Assembly: GCA_036346375.1 (NCBI GenBank)
Contig: CM070517.1
Span: forward strand, 47,588,200 to 47,652,199
DNA from: Guadua angustifolia
Taxonomy: Eukaryota > Streptophyta > Magnoliopsida > Poales > Poaceae
Direction: 5' to 3'
DNA length: 64,000 nt
Positions 21,308 to 34,049 of the stretch are shown one piece after another; positions within the stretch are counted from its first letter, which is position 1; each line of letters starts with the position of its first letter. The notes beneath the pieces are model-generated. The model made no database searches and was not told the DNA's origin. It saw only the letters and a program-made list of their open reading frames with translations. Made by a program: the position numbers and the translations under genes.

Positions 21308-23455
21308 CGTTATCAGCACGAGTCTCTACTATAAGGAGGATCATCGACGACAACGAACAATCTACTACCGGCGATTGATCGCCCGATCCGTTCTGCAATC
21401 AACTCGCCATCACGCCGGCACCTATTCGGATTGCCGAAAAGTCCTACGCGATAGTCTACAGGATTTCTCCTGCGAGTCCAATCAAGGTAATAGATTGGCA
21501 GGAACTATTGAATCACAATCTGAGAGTTCAATAGTTACTGTTCATCATCAATGAAAAAAAAACACCAATCATCATCTGCACGTCCAGCAGGCGTCGATGA
21601 CGACCTAGGGCATGCGCTCTGGACCCCTCCCTTTTGCTTCTGTGCTCGGCGGCAGCTCTGCGCTGGCCATTGCAAGAGTCGTGCCCGCCATCGTGAGTCT
21701 TGCGCACCCGCCATTGCGCCCGCTGGCATGCCCGAAGCACGCCCAACGGCCATTGTGCCTGATGCATAGCCGCCCGCCGCGGATCTCGGCTCTACACCGC
21801 CCGCGCCGCCGGCAGGCCATCCCGGCCTCACTGTCAGAGCCCTCACGCTCGCCGCCGTGCGCCACCCACCTCAGTCTCTCCGCGCGTGCCGTCGGAGTCC
21901 GCCCGACCGCCGCCAAGAGATTTTTCCCGGCCGCCGCTCGGAATAGCTCGGTCGCGTCGCGTCGCGTCGCGTCGCGATGGCTCGGTCTCTCCGCGCGAGC
22001 CGTCGGAGCCCGCACGCCCGCCGCTGTGCATCATCTTGGTCGCACCGCTCATGACACCTCGAGTTCGCCTCAAATCCCGGCGCGCCACCGTGCTTGCGAC
22101 CCTGTCCTCAGCGCGGTGAACTCCTTGCCCGACGGTCCTCGCACATGCGTCCCGGAGCACGCCGGCAGCCGCAGTTGCTGCTGCCGGATTTGATGCGAAG
22201 AATCGGTGGCCGATGTTTTTTTTTCTTTCGCTGGTTTCCGAAGGCATGGCGGCTAGGGTTTTTCTACCCTAGCCGTCTCTTTCATGGGCCGGCACTTTGC
22301 CCTCTTTGGCCCTGAAGACCGAAGACCTAGCTGGCCATTCGGGCCGACAAGCCTCTCGGGTCAAGCGGTCTAGGCTGCAGATTTGAGGATTCGGCCTGGT
22401 TTTGGGTGGGACAGTAAAGCATATCTCTAGTAGGTCATACGGGCCATGTCCGTACGGCCGAAGAAAGAAAAAAATAGTCATTAAAATCCAAAAAAAATTA
22501 ACTACAAATTCTAGAAAATTAGTTTTTCTAGGTTTATGGGCTTCCATTAAATTCTGATAAATTAGCATTTAGCACATTCTGGAAGTTCTATTTTATGGAT
22601 TATTTGCTAGCATTATTATATGTGCTGAAATTTATTCTTCTATTATTAAGTAATTTTGAAAATTGCTTAGTAATACATAGAAATGCTAGAAAATTATGAA
22701 AAATATGTATGACCCTTTGCTCTGTGCCATATTGCTAGATTAATTTTCTCAGCATATTTTTCATGTTTATATGTGCTGGACATATTATTTCCTGTTATTC
22801 AGTAATTCTAAAAATTACTTGGTAATTAACAGAAAACATGAAAATGCTAGAAAATTTTTGGAAAATTTCAGATTGCATAGTATAATATCTCTGGATTAAT
22901 TTTCCTAACATTATGCCATATTTAATATGTGCTGAAATTTTAGTTCTATTATTTAAGTAATTCTGAAAATTATTTAGTAATTAACAGAAATGTTAGGAAA
23001 TTATGGAAATAATCGAGCTATCAAAACGGCTTGGAGCTTGAAGGCATAAATGGTTGGGTTTTTTATTTCAGTTTTGAAGGAACGGATACAAGACAATTGG
23101 TGTCTAAGGAACACACATGCGGCTATGTTTCTTAATTGGCACCCGGAATCGGGAAGTGCTCCCTCCCTCATGTGATAATACCCAACCAACAAGAGTTACA
23201 TAAGATGTAATTAGTATTATGTCAGGTTTGTTACACGTTGAAGTTTATTCTTCTATTAATTAGTAATTCTGAAAATTGCTTAATAATTAGCAGAAAAGAA
23301 TTATAAAAATACTAGGAAAATCCTGGAAAATCTGTGATAATTATCCACTGAATAGATATAGACCATACTTTACTGATTCAATGGCAAAGCATGCAAAATA
23401 ATATTTTACCTGAAGTAAAATCCCTGTTTTGTTTGCATATAGGATATGTCTGACA
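21308..23455 (+). other. Copia leader with GC-rich block and tandem AT-rich repeats
   Basis: No gene. 21,580-22,250 is GC-rich and open in several frames on both strands. From about 22,610 to 23,340 a degenerate unit of roughly 150 bp (GCTGAAATTTTATTCTTCTA, AAGTAATTCTGAAAATT, TAGTAATTAACAGAAATG, CTAGAAAATT) recurs about four times. A 2.1-kb leader is long for copia, so captured sequence is possible. Confidence 0.6.
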
Positions 23456-23780
23456 TCACAAAGAAAGAGTTTATTGTGCTTGCCCTGAATGGCAGCAACT
23501 ACCTCACTTGGGCAATGGATGCCAAGATCAACTTGACAGCCCGATCTCTTGGGGCCACAATTTCCTAGCTTGAAGCTGGTGCTTCGGCTCTCCCTGAAGC
23601 TGTTAAGTGCGCAGCTTTGCACTTCCTGAGGCACCATCCCCATACGGACCTGAAGGCCAAATATTTGATGGAGGAGGATGATCTCATTGGGGATGAGCTA
23701 AAAGAATTCCAAAAGAATAAAGATAAGTCCCAGGAGGACGATATAAATGATTTATATGGAGATATGAAGTAGTCTCCCAG
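23456..23780 (+). pseudogene. Copia Gag remnant
   Basis: ATG at 23,456 follows an acceptor-like GCATATAG. The product begins SDITKKEFIVLALNGSNYLT, then WAMDAKINLTARSLGATIS and a TAG where a W or Q is expected, continuing in frame with LRHHPHTDLKAKYLMEEDD. The rest of Gag, including the zinc knuckle, is absent: about 250 bp of non-coding sequence leads to the protease. Confidence 0.75.
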
Positions 23781-24032
23781 TTTTCCTTTAGAGCCGATGT
23801 CATATTATCCTTTAGAGACTCCTTAAGAACCTCATTTATCAGCTTAGTCTTGTGTTCCTGAATGAACAATGGTCTACGCTCCTGATGAGCGATTATCAGT
23901 CAAATTTAATAAAGTGTGATTTTCCCAGGATATTTATTTAATCATGCTATGCTTGTTCTATATTATTTGTTCCCGATGCAACAAATGTTTGATTGATTCT
24001 ACTTGTTTAATATAGAACCCCATAAATAATCC

Positions 24033-27000
24033 AATGGCGGAGGAGGAAATCTGTCTTGCAGACAGTTGCACCATAAATACAATTCTTAGGGAAACTAAAT
24101 ATTTTCAGACATTGATTAAGAAAACTGGAAAATTATGACCATCGCTAGAAGCGATGCTCTTATTGTTGGCACCGGAAGAGCCATCATAGTTCTCCCTATG
24201 GGCACTCGTATAATTATAGAGGATGCCCTATTATACCCTGAGTCCAGTCGCACTCTTCTGAGTTTCAAAGACATCCATCTAAATGGTTTCCATATAGAGA
24301 CTGAAAATGAGGATGGTACTGAATACCTACTCATGACCAAGTTTGCTGGGTGTAATAAACGTGTGGTTGAAAAACTTTCTTCCTTCTCCTCCGGGTTATA
24401 TTACACATATATAAAACCAGAAGTTTATGTTGCGATGAAAATCATAGTTAAAACCCTAGAAATATTTAAGATCTGGCATGATCGTCTGGGTCATCCTGGG
24501 TTGAATATGATGAGAAGAATAGTAAATAATTCTGCTAGCCATAATATAAAAACTACAACATTTCCTAAACCTGAAGCCTTTATGTGCCCTGCATGTGCTA
24601 AAGGAAAGCTGATAGTCCGTCCCTCTCATCTTAAAATTAGGGAAGAATCACTGAATTTCCTGGAGAGAATTCAAGGTGATATCTGTGGACCAATTCAGCC
24701 CCTATCGGGCCCCTTCAGATATTTTATGGTGCTAATAGATGTTTCTATTAGATGATCACATGTATGTCTCTTATCTACTAGGAACCATATCTTTGCTAAA
24801 TTAATCGCCCAAATCATTAAATTAAGAGCTTCCTTTCCAGAAGAAATAATCAAGTCCATTCGAATGGACAATGCTAGCGAGTTTACCTCAAAAGCATTCA
24901 ATGATTATTGTATGGCTCTAGGCATTAATGTAGAGCATTCTGTACCCCATGTCCACACCCAAAATAGCCTTGCAGAGTCATTAATTAAGAGAGTAAAGCT
25001 TATAGCTAGGCCACTCTTGCAGAATTGTAGGTTGCACGCTGCATCATTCATTCAACTTAAATTAACTGCATACCATGAAATTTCCCCTTTGCAGCTAGTG
25101 CGTGGGAAAGAACCAAGTATTTCCCATCTGCGAAAATTTGGCTGTGCTGTATACGTGCTAATCTCTCCACCACAGCGTACCACCATGGGACCTCACCGGA
25201 AGTTAGGGATCTATGTAGATTATGAATCTCTGTCAATAATTAAATACCTAGAGCCTATGACAGGAGATATGTTCATGGCTCGGTACACTGATTCTATTTT
25301 TGATGAGGACAATTTCCCAGTATTAAGGAAAGATAAGTACCACATTGAAGAATGCCAGGAAATAGATTGGAGTTCCACTGGCATTCAGTTCTTAGACCCA
25401 CGCATTAAAGAAGTCGAACTTGAAGTTCGGAGGATAATAAGTCTACAACAAATAACCGATAATCTGCCAGATACCTTCATTGATTATAAGGGAGTGACAA
25501 AATCTCATATACCTACAGTAAATGCACCTGAAAGAGTGGAAATACCCCAGAAGGCTATTGAACCCACTCTTGCCCCTCATGTCAAAAAGAGAGGGAGGCC
25601 TGCACGGGACTCAGTTCCACGGAGACGTCGCAGAAACGGAGAACTGAGCAAATGAGATCACTACATGAGACAGTTGAAGAAGCTCAACCTGTTGTTGAGA
25701 AAATCCCTGAAGCGAGCCATCCTGAGGATGGTAATCTCCCTGAAGTGAGCCATCCTGAAGATGAAAATCCCAGTGAACATTTGCGCGCACAATCTGACAC
25801 TAGGAAGTTGGAACACCTAGACTCTGTCATTGTGGGAAATCACGAGGAGTTGGAAGAAATGAATGAAGAAATATCCACCAATTATGTAGACTCAGGAGAA
25901 TTATATAAAAGAAAGACTACAATTGTCGACATTTATTTCGTCTCCAAAATTGCTAAAACTCTTGAAATGGATCCAGAACCAAAGTCCATGGCAGAGTGCC
26001 AGAAGCGCTCAGATTGGGTCAAATGGAAAGAAGCAATTGAGGCGGAATTGCTCTCGCTTAATAAAAGAAAAGTATTCGGTCCTGTTGACCGGACACCTCC
26101 TAAAGTGTTCCCTATAGGATCAAAATGGATTTTCATCCGGAAGAGAAATGAAAACAACGAGGTGGTGAGATATAAAGCGAGATTTGTAGCACAAGGGTTC
26201 ATGCAAAGACCCGGCATCGATTATGATGAAACATATTCTCCTGTGATGAGTGGAATAACGTTCCGAAATCTAATATTAATGGCAGTTGGCCTAAATTTAG
26301 AAATGCAGTTGATGGATATGGTGATCGCATATTTATATGGGTCACTAGATTCGGACATTTATATGAGAATCCCTGAAGGAGTAAAAGTCCTGGATCCTAA
26401 TAATCGCAACATGTATAGCGTCAAACTGCAGAGATCGCTATACGGATTAAAATAGTGGGGAAGAATGTGGTATAACCGGCTTAGTGAGTTCCTCCTAAAG
26501 AAAGGATACTCCAATAATGATGATTGTCCCTGTGTGTTCATAAAGAAGTCCCGGAATGGATTCTGTATCATCTCAGTGTATGTCGATGATCTGAATATCA
26601 TTGGAACCACAGAGGAGATAAAGGAAGCAAGTGCTTACCTCACGACGGAGTTTGAGATGAAAGATTTGGGTAAAACCAAATTTTGCTTAGGCCTGCAGCT
26701 AGAGCATTTCCCAGAAGAAATTCTTATTCACCAGTCTTCCTATACCTGGAAGGTATTGGAGAGGTTTAATATGGATAAATCACATCCCTTGAAAACCCAT
26801 ATGGTCGTAAGATCCCTCGAAGTGGATAAAGACCCATTTAGACCGAGGATGGAAAATGAGGGAGTCTTAGAACCTGAAGTCCCATATTTAAGTGCTATTG
26901 GAGCACTCATGTACCTTGCGAACTGCACAAAGCCTGATATTACATTCGCAGTAAATTTGCTAGCAAGACATAGTTCAGCTCCAACCAGAAGACATTGGGC

Positions 27001-27598
27001 TGGTGTAAAGATTTTACTCAGATACCTCCAAGGTACTCAGGATCTTGGTTTGTTTTTCCAAAAGAACCAAGACTTGACCATGGTGGGATATACGGATGCT
27101 GGCTATCTGTCTGATCTCCACAGTGCTAAATCTCAGACTGGTTTTATGTTTCTCTACGGTGGTACAGCCGTTTCCTAGCGGTCTTGTAAACAAACTCTGG
27201 TAGCAACTTCTACCAACCACTCAGAGATTATAGTCCTGTATGAAGCCTCACGTGAATGTGTTTGGCTGCGACGTATGATTAGCCATATCCAGAAGTCATG
27301 TGGCCTTAACACCGTCGATACCCCCACTATTATCTATGAAGATAATTCTGCTTGTGTTGCACAAATACAATTGGGTTATATAAAGAATAACATCACGAAG
27401 CATATTGCTCCTAAATTATTCTATCATCACGAACTCCAGAAGAGCGGTGAGATAAAAATCTTACAAACTAAGTCATGTGAAAATCTTGTAGATTTATTCA
27501 CTAAGTCCTTGCCTAAATCCACATTTCAAAAATATGTTAGAGGCATTGAAATGAGAAGACTTAGAGAGATGCAGAGTTCAGGGGGAGAAAACCCTTGA
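24033..27598 (+). pseudogene. Copia Pol: protease, integrase, RT, RNase H
   Basis: Order: protease remnant (EEEICLADSCTINTIL, D-S-C for D-S-G) with a frameshift near 24,133; pre-integrase (IWHDRLGHPGLNMMRRI) and C-x-x-C zinc motif (CPACAKGK); integrase core (GDICGP, IRMDNASEF); RT (SKWIFIRKRN, YKARFVAQGF, YSLYGLK-like RSLYGLK, catalytic YVDDLNIIG near 26,579); RNase H (VGYTDAGYLSD, YEDNSACV). Defects: TGA at 24,753-24,755, a frame change at about 25,650, TAG at 26,453-26,455 where Q follows YGLK, and TAG at 27,176-27,178 replacing the W of SWRS. The enzyme set would copy and insert the element, but this copy is dead. Confidence 0.9.
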
Positions 27599-27840
27599 AC
27601 CATAACCCCTATTGCGATCCTGAAGATCCTAATAAAATTCTGAAGATTATAAGTTGTACTCTTTTCTCCTTTGTGAGTTTTCCTGAAGTTTTCTCACATG
27701 AAGGTTTTTAATGAGGCAACTAGTGCAACATAAAGTACGAGTGCGATGTACTCTTTTCTCCATCTCCTTTTTTCCAATGGGTTTTTGAGTGGAGTTTTTA
27801 ACGAGACATATGCATTACGTGGTATTCGACCAAGTGGGAG

Positions 27841-28080
27841 TGTTATGAGATTTGGACTCTAAAACGTATCCGTTTAAGACTCTATCTCTTTATGGTGTGG
27901 TCGAATCCAAACTCTTCTCTCATATTGCTATATATATCGGGTGCTTTCCATTGTAAAAGAGGTGAATCAATAAAGCGAGAGAGATTTCCACCTATATTAT
28001 ACGCTCTTGCGTTCTTGCTGTTTGGAATTGTTCTACGAATTTGATGATTGATTACGGAAGATCAACTATGTTTTACAACA
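27841..28080 (+). repeat. 3' LTR of the complete copia element
   Basis: Begins TGTTATGAG directly after the purine tract and ends TTTTACAACA before CTAAA. This copy kept the canonical TG and CA termini. Confidence 0.92.
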
Positions 28081-28085
28081 CTAAA

Positions 28086-28201
28086 TAAGCTTAATATTGG
28101 ATAGATTACACATTGACAACATAATACACGGACATGTACGTCAATCTTGCTTATACACACCACGCCACGTGATACCCTGTTGATTTCAGCTATGTGGCAG
28201 G
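28086..28201 (-). other. Distal 3' UTR/flank of SDR copy B
   Basis: This stretch matches 46,590-46,706 of copy C on the opposite strand almost base for base (TAAGCTTAATATTGGATAG to GCTATGTGGCAGG). It is the downstream end of gene copy B, now 6 kb from its last exon because of the nested insertion. Confidence 0.85.
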
Positions 28202-28273
28202 CGGACGTGCATCTTCTGCCGTTACGGCAGAGGGCAGTTTTGCCCTGCACGTGGGGCCTGTATGCTGTGGGGT

Positions 28274-31200
28274 TGTAACATCCCAAAAATTTCAAAAATA
28301 GTAAAAATGAAAATTTAGTAAACATTTTAACTAAAACCAAGATTTTCATTTTAAATATTATCTTGTTCTTCATTTTCTAGTTTGACAACCCAAAAGAAAA
28401 GGACAAGATGCTACATTAAAACTTTTTTGGCCCAAAATCAACAAACTTTGAAAATGAGTTGAGAGGGTAATCTTACTTTGAATTCCCATCTTTTCTAAAA
28501 CTTTTTCAACCTTAATAATCAATTTCGAATTTGGGTTTAAAAGAAAAATCGATGAATGAAATGAGTAAATGAGTAAAAGTAAAAAAAAGGTAAAGGATAA
28601 AAGTAAAAGGCCAGTAAAAATGCCATTAAACTATGGGAATTATTCACCACATCTTTTCAGCTGTCCAAAGATTTTAATGATTTAAGTAAAGAGGTAAATA
28701 ATAAAGCGACATGTTTTAACTTCAAAATAGTGACATGACAGAATTCTTCAAAAATAATAAGAGCTTATATCTCACTGAGAATTTTATCATGTCTTCCTCA
28801 TAACATACTTAACTCATGGTAAAAATATCAAAAACTAATAATTATTTTTATTGCTGTTTAAAATTCAAAAACAGATATCACTTAAATTTGAAATCTGTAA
28901 TGTTGGAATTTTTATTAAATAATGGAGTATGGTTTTGAGCTGAAAATTTTACAGAAACATCCTTAGCTCAAATTCATTTGAAAAACAATGTTTCAGAAAT
29001 AATAGACTTTATTTACTCTTAAAGAAAAATCAAAAACCGAAACAAGGATTTGGAGCAGTCAGTCTTTTAATTGCCAAATCCAACAACTTAATGAAACTCA
29101 AAGAAAACTCAAACAACTTGCTATAGAAAATAATTTTGTAAAATACTAGAGACCAAAAGATGAATAAAAATCAATTTTGTAGAATTTTGGCACACCATTT
29201 ACAGAGCTTAAAAATTTAAAAACAGATTAAAAACTAGTCTAGTTTGAAAAATTACTGTTCTTAAATGACAGAAGATATTGAGATGAAACCAAAGAAAATG
29301 GAAAGTAGATCTTCTGGGCTACCTACTCAAAAATTTGCAAAATTTTTCAACCAAGTCTTCAACCCTTGCCAAGCCTGCCCAAATGACATGTCAATTCTAC
29401 ACTCATTTTCGCCAGCTGCTGTTCAGCACCGGTTCACTCGATGAAATCTCTGGCAAATTCACTGGCAGGTGGCCCCACACACGCCTGGGCCCGCTGGCCA
29501 GCCCCTCCTTCCTTCTTTCCTTCCCTTCTCCCTCTCCTGCTCCTGCCCGAGTCTTGCCACCTCGTTTTCTTCTTGCTGCGTCTTTGCTTGCCCACCAGAG
29601 GATTGTGCCACGCTGACTGCTCCGCCGAACCTCTCGCTCAGGTTGTCGCCTCCAGCCTTGCTGTCTCCTCCACCAACTGCATTTAAGCCATCGACCTCCT
29701 CTCGCCTTTTGCTCATCGCTGCTTGCTTCTTGCCTTGAAGCCATCCGGCAGAGCAAAGACCGAGCCAAGCCATCCTCTTCTTCCTAGCGCCAGTGAGCTC
29801 ATCCTCCGATCCCATTCCTTGCAGCTGCTGCTTCATCTCTTGAAGTTGCTTCTTCTCCTTGCCTGCAGCCGAAGCCAGCTCTTCTTCTAGCGCCAGTGAG
29901 CCAGTCCCCAGCCGAGCCTGTTCAAGTGAAGCGCCAGGTGAGCTCCTTGCAGTAGCTCGTACTCATCTCTTGCGCACAGCTGCTGCTCCCTCTCCTGAAG
30001 TGCTTCCTCGCCTTGCATGCAGCCAAGCCGACTCCGAGGACCTCCCCAGCCGAGCCCATATCGCCCTGCAGGTCATCTCTTCAAGACTGCCAACTGCTCC
30101 AAGCCAACCAGCCCGTAGCGCCATTGTTGCTCTCGTGGAGCTCTAGGGATTGTGTTGGTAAGCTTAAGTATTTAGGCTTGGGACTTTGTCACAAAAGGCT
30201 GCATGACATAGTGGTAGAGCACCAGTGCTTGTATTCAACAGATCCTGAGTTCGATTCCCACATCTGCACCTTATTTTTTTTTTTTCCTTATTTTTGTCTC
30301 GCGCAATGAAACCTTTATAACTTTTGCTGTGAAACTCCGATTAATGCAAACTCAATTCCTAATCTTGAGTTACTCAGTAAAGATTTAAAATATGCAATAA
30401 AAAGTTATATGTTGTTTGCTGCAAAAACCTTTAATTAGAGTTTGAATGAAAGTCACCTTTTAGGTAATATGAAGCAATTATATGTTTCCTTGCTCCATAA
30501 ATCATGAAATAAATAAAACACGTCCTGCAACCCCAGAGAACCCATTTCTATGAAAAGATTCAGATTTAAATGTATTCTGTATCAAGTATTGATTGTGCGA
30601 ATACCTTAATAACATGCAAGACTCAAGTGGTTAAAATATGTATCAAATGAGCTGAACAAGTGATGAAACTAGTTTAGTTGCACTTCTGGGATTGCATAGT
30701 TCATAAGTATACAAAAATATTTAGATCATTCCTTAGTTTGCCCTATTTGCTCATTAGCCAAACATGCAATCGGTAAAAGGAACAAATGGTTGTAACTTTA
30801 GCAAACGGACCTTAAACTTGACAAAATCAACTTCTATGACCCTAAAATGATATGCCTTAGCTTGCCATACAAAAGTAATATCAGTTTGATTAACTCTGAG
30901 TTAAGCCCATATTGAGCCTAAATCACTATTCATTTGAAAAACATCTTGAACAAATGAGATACATCGCGGAATCAACTTTAAAACACTTTTAGGGATATTC
31001 CCTACTAACCCCTGAAAAATGGTTAGATTATCCCATTCGGTGTAGTCGCAACTAAAGAAAGAAAACTGCACCCAATAGCGCTAAAAGTGTGGTCATATAA
31101 GCCTTTTCGGTAGTCCGCAAAATATCACTCTTAGACATAAAGTTATGAGAGAATAGACCAGAATCATTATCTGATACATATTCTACCATAATCTGGAAAA

Positions 31201-34049
31201 ATATATTAATTATAACTTTATTTGCATATTAATCCAATCACCGGAAAGACCCTAAATGATCACAACTGCACAGAATCGTTATCACTTAAGCCTCTTCGGC
31301 GGCTTATAAAATAGCTCATCTAAACACAAACTTTGGGGGAATTGGTCCAGAAACCTACTTCAATATATGGACAACCAAATTATGTAAAAATATTTTAATT
31401 ACGACTTACTTGTCGAATAAAATACGTTAACACAAAAACCCTAAATAATAACATTACTAGAGCCTTACCGCATGGCCGAATGAAATCGGAAGTCTTAAAC
31501 TTAATCAACGGCAATGCAAGAATTGTCACATAACTAAGTAGTATCAACCAATAACTTAAAATTTTAGGTCCAACAAGTAGAAGTCACCCCCATGCATAAA
31601 CGCTCAGGTCTAAGCGCTATTCATGCATACTACTACAACTAGTGACCTCTTCTAAACTAAATAATCTTTGCATCTTGAATTCGAAATTATAAGTACTAAA
31701 ATACATAAATCTAGCCTCTTGAATTCATAAACAACTTCGTATAAACTCATGACTAAAACTTTTGTAGCCAACAAGCGAAAGCAAAACAATTACGTAAAGG
31801 GCTTATTATACATCAAGTGCTAACGAAGTCGTTATGCAAGAAATTATATGAGAACTCAAAATCAGCCTGTTCTTCTTGATAAGTTTAAATTGGTATTTGC
31901 ATCTGATTTCTTTTTGCCCCATTTGATTCGATGTTATTTGCTTTTGTCTCGGTTATTATTATTCGACGCATAGACGACGATAATTCGGATTCGGTTATTA
32001 ACGACATCGACTACGATCCGGATTATATTCCCGATGAAGAGCAACCAGGCAAGCACCTCCTTTGACCATTTTGATCCCATATTTGCAATATTATTTTGTT
32101 TTATCAAACTATATGCATGCGTGTATGTTTTAAACTTGTTATATTGTGGGTGATGGTAGCTAAATCCAATTGTATGCATTCCCATTACCTTGACATTTGA
32201 ATTACTGCCATTGTAACCTAGTAATGGTGTAGACAATAATTAATGTCACTTGGGTAAACTTGCGAGATTAACATACATATATGCTTAGACATGCTCATTA
32301 GAACGAATTTTAAATGTTGGATACCACTTTGACTACTATGAGCAACTTTGTTTATTTGTATGGGACCGAGGTATGGTTTCCGTTTATCTTGGTAAAAATC
32401 CAACTCAAAACTTATGATTTAGACGCGGGCGAGTTATTACTTAACTTGAGGCGTGAAAAGGATCTCACGCGTAGTTAGGGGGAGATCCTCGCCCGGGTCA
32501 ATTAAGGACCGAACTTGATGCTATCACCTAAGTGTTTTGGTGCAACCACATGTGCTAGTATGGGATAGCCTAAGCTCACTAGATTAGTTAGAGTTTAGCC
32601 TTGCATTTTGGTAGGCCGAAGTAGTATGGACGATCCGAGCGGTGCAGAGTCGTTCTAGGTGCTCCCTTCATCGAGGTGTTGGGGCCCAAGCATTCCAATA
32701 CAACGGTGCATGCCTTGTCATGGGGAGAGTTCGCGATGGGGCACCATCGGTCCAGATCTCCGGGCTGTGGCAAGGGTTTAACATCACTGTCATTGGTGCA
32801 AGGCTAAGCTTTAACTAGTTGAACGGTTTAAATCACGATCTAGCAAATCAGATGCGGTGAGTATCGCGAGGCATGGTTGACATGATTGCTAGAATGTGTC
32901 ATGTGGGTAAAGTGTACACTCTCTGCAGAGATTAAAATCTAATTAATTAGCCATGCTCGCTGTCATGAGCAACTTGGGAGAATAATGTCAAGTATAGTCT
33001 TTGTTTTTGCTAAAACTTTTGGAAATGGTGTTGGAATGAGTTGGTGGATTGGGAAGCCAATGGTGGCTGTTTTTACTTGTTGATCATAGCCAAGGAGGGC
33101 TGTGAATTGCTGTATACGAACTCTACTTACTGTTATTTAGCTTTGCTCTTTACAAATTCGTTACCGTTTTATGAATCTTTTGCTTGCAAACAAAATCTGC
33201 CTTATGCTGAAATGAGACTAGTGTAGAAGCTTAATTCCTTGTTATAGCCCTGCATTTACTATATTTCCATACACTAAAATCTTGCGAGTACATACGTGTA
33301 CTCACGGTTGCTTAATCCTAACAATATAGACGACAGTATGGAAGAACTCCTCGACGACACGTACTTTACTCCGGGGTTCGACGATCATGTTGATGGATGA
33401 ACTTAGGCTTTTCCAAGTCGGTTGTCTTTGGGTTATTGGATGGGCATACCGCTATCCTACTTTTGGTATATGTTTAAATTCCGCTGCAATTTACCCTTTG
33501 ACATGTAATATTTGGCGATCGGCCACTACTTGTAATATTAAGTAGTTGTAATAGTTGAAGTTTATGTTTAAGCTATTCCAACTGCTTAGATTCATGTGTA
33601 TGTGTTGCGATACATCTCGAATGCGGGATATGTGGGTGCTAGGCGTTGATCTTGGGAACTAGCACTAGACACATATCCGGCTACCTGGAATTGTCATCAA
33701 CCATCGATGCATACACTCGTGCGGCGCCGTCGTTCTTTGGCTATTGCTCTTGCTCCCTTGGAGAGTGCGGCGATACTAAGGTCCCGAGACGGATGGCGAA
33801 TGCTATGCGTGGATGAGTTGGTCTCAATCCGGTATGGTTGTTCGAATGGAATCGAAACTCCCATGGACCAGCGTAAGTGTGTGCGGTGCGACTATGTGGC
33901 TCATATTTGCTTGAGTGAGGGCCATTTAGTCAATACTCCGTGCACGGGACTTTTGGGTGGCAGTGAGCATACACTTAAGTGGAGTATGGGTGTCACCTCT
34001 AAGTCCAACGCACGTGTGAGGATCGATTCATATTTCCGGGTGCCCACAA
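28274..34049 (+). mobile_element. Giant single-LTR-like unit, 5,776 bp, TSD GGGGT
   Basis: Starts TGTAACATCCC and ends CCCACAA, flanked by GGGGT at 28,269-28,273 and 34,050-34,054 inside the MITE. No second LTR, primer site, gag or pol is visible. Order: 1.1 kb AT-rich, a CT/GC-rich block (29,400-30,150), a tRNA-like module, 1.6 kb AT-rich, then blocks shared with 41,358-46,080 (GCAAGCAC.TCCTTTGA near 32,050; GCGGGCGA and AATTAAGGACCGA at 32,425-32,513). The form resembles solo LTRs of very long-LTR or LARD-type grass elements. That class is an inference. The frames here (such as 29,335-30,146) look compositional. Confidence 0.68.
30197..30270 (+). other. tRNA-like module with Pol III-type boxes
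   Basis: GCATGACATAGTGGTAGAGC resembles a tRNA D-arm with box A, and CTGAGTTCGATTCCCAC resembles the T-arm with box B, 33 bases apart. A run of T's follows at 30,272-30,286, the form of a Pol III terminator. The T stem and acceptor stem do not pair properly, so this is not a functional tRNA. A related module lies at 43,077-43,148 in the second giant unit. Confidence 0.55.

Larger units (their letters stand above)
21068..28080 (+). mobile_element. Complete Ty1-copia retrotransposon, 7,013 bp, TSD CTAAA
   Basis: LTRs of 240 bp at each end are flanked by CTAAA at 21,063-21,067 and 28,081-28,085. The primer site (TTATCAGCACGAG, 21,310-21,322) and a purine tract (AAGTGGGAG, 27,832-27,840) lie in the right places. 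By eye the LTRs differ at about 21 of 240 positions, roughly 91 % identity, so the insertion is old. All coding regions carry stops or frameshifts. It inserted just downstream of SDR copy B. Confidence 0.92.

Noticed and set aside
21535..22250. Several overlapping long frames on both strands
   Set aside because: Same signature of GC-rich non-coding sequence inside a retrotransposon leader; no conserved domain.
29335..30150. Possible serine/alanine-rich gene in the giant unit
   Set aside because: Open in several frames and both strands, no homology recognised, and the corresponding block of the second unit does not share a frame.
30197..30270. A functional tRNA gene
   Set aside because: D-arm and box B look tRNA-like, but the T stem and acceptor stem do not pair and no clear anticodon arm is formed. 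Reported as a tRNA-like module only.
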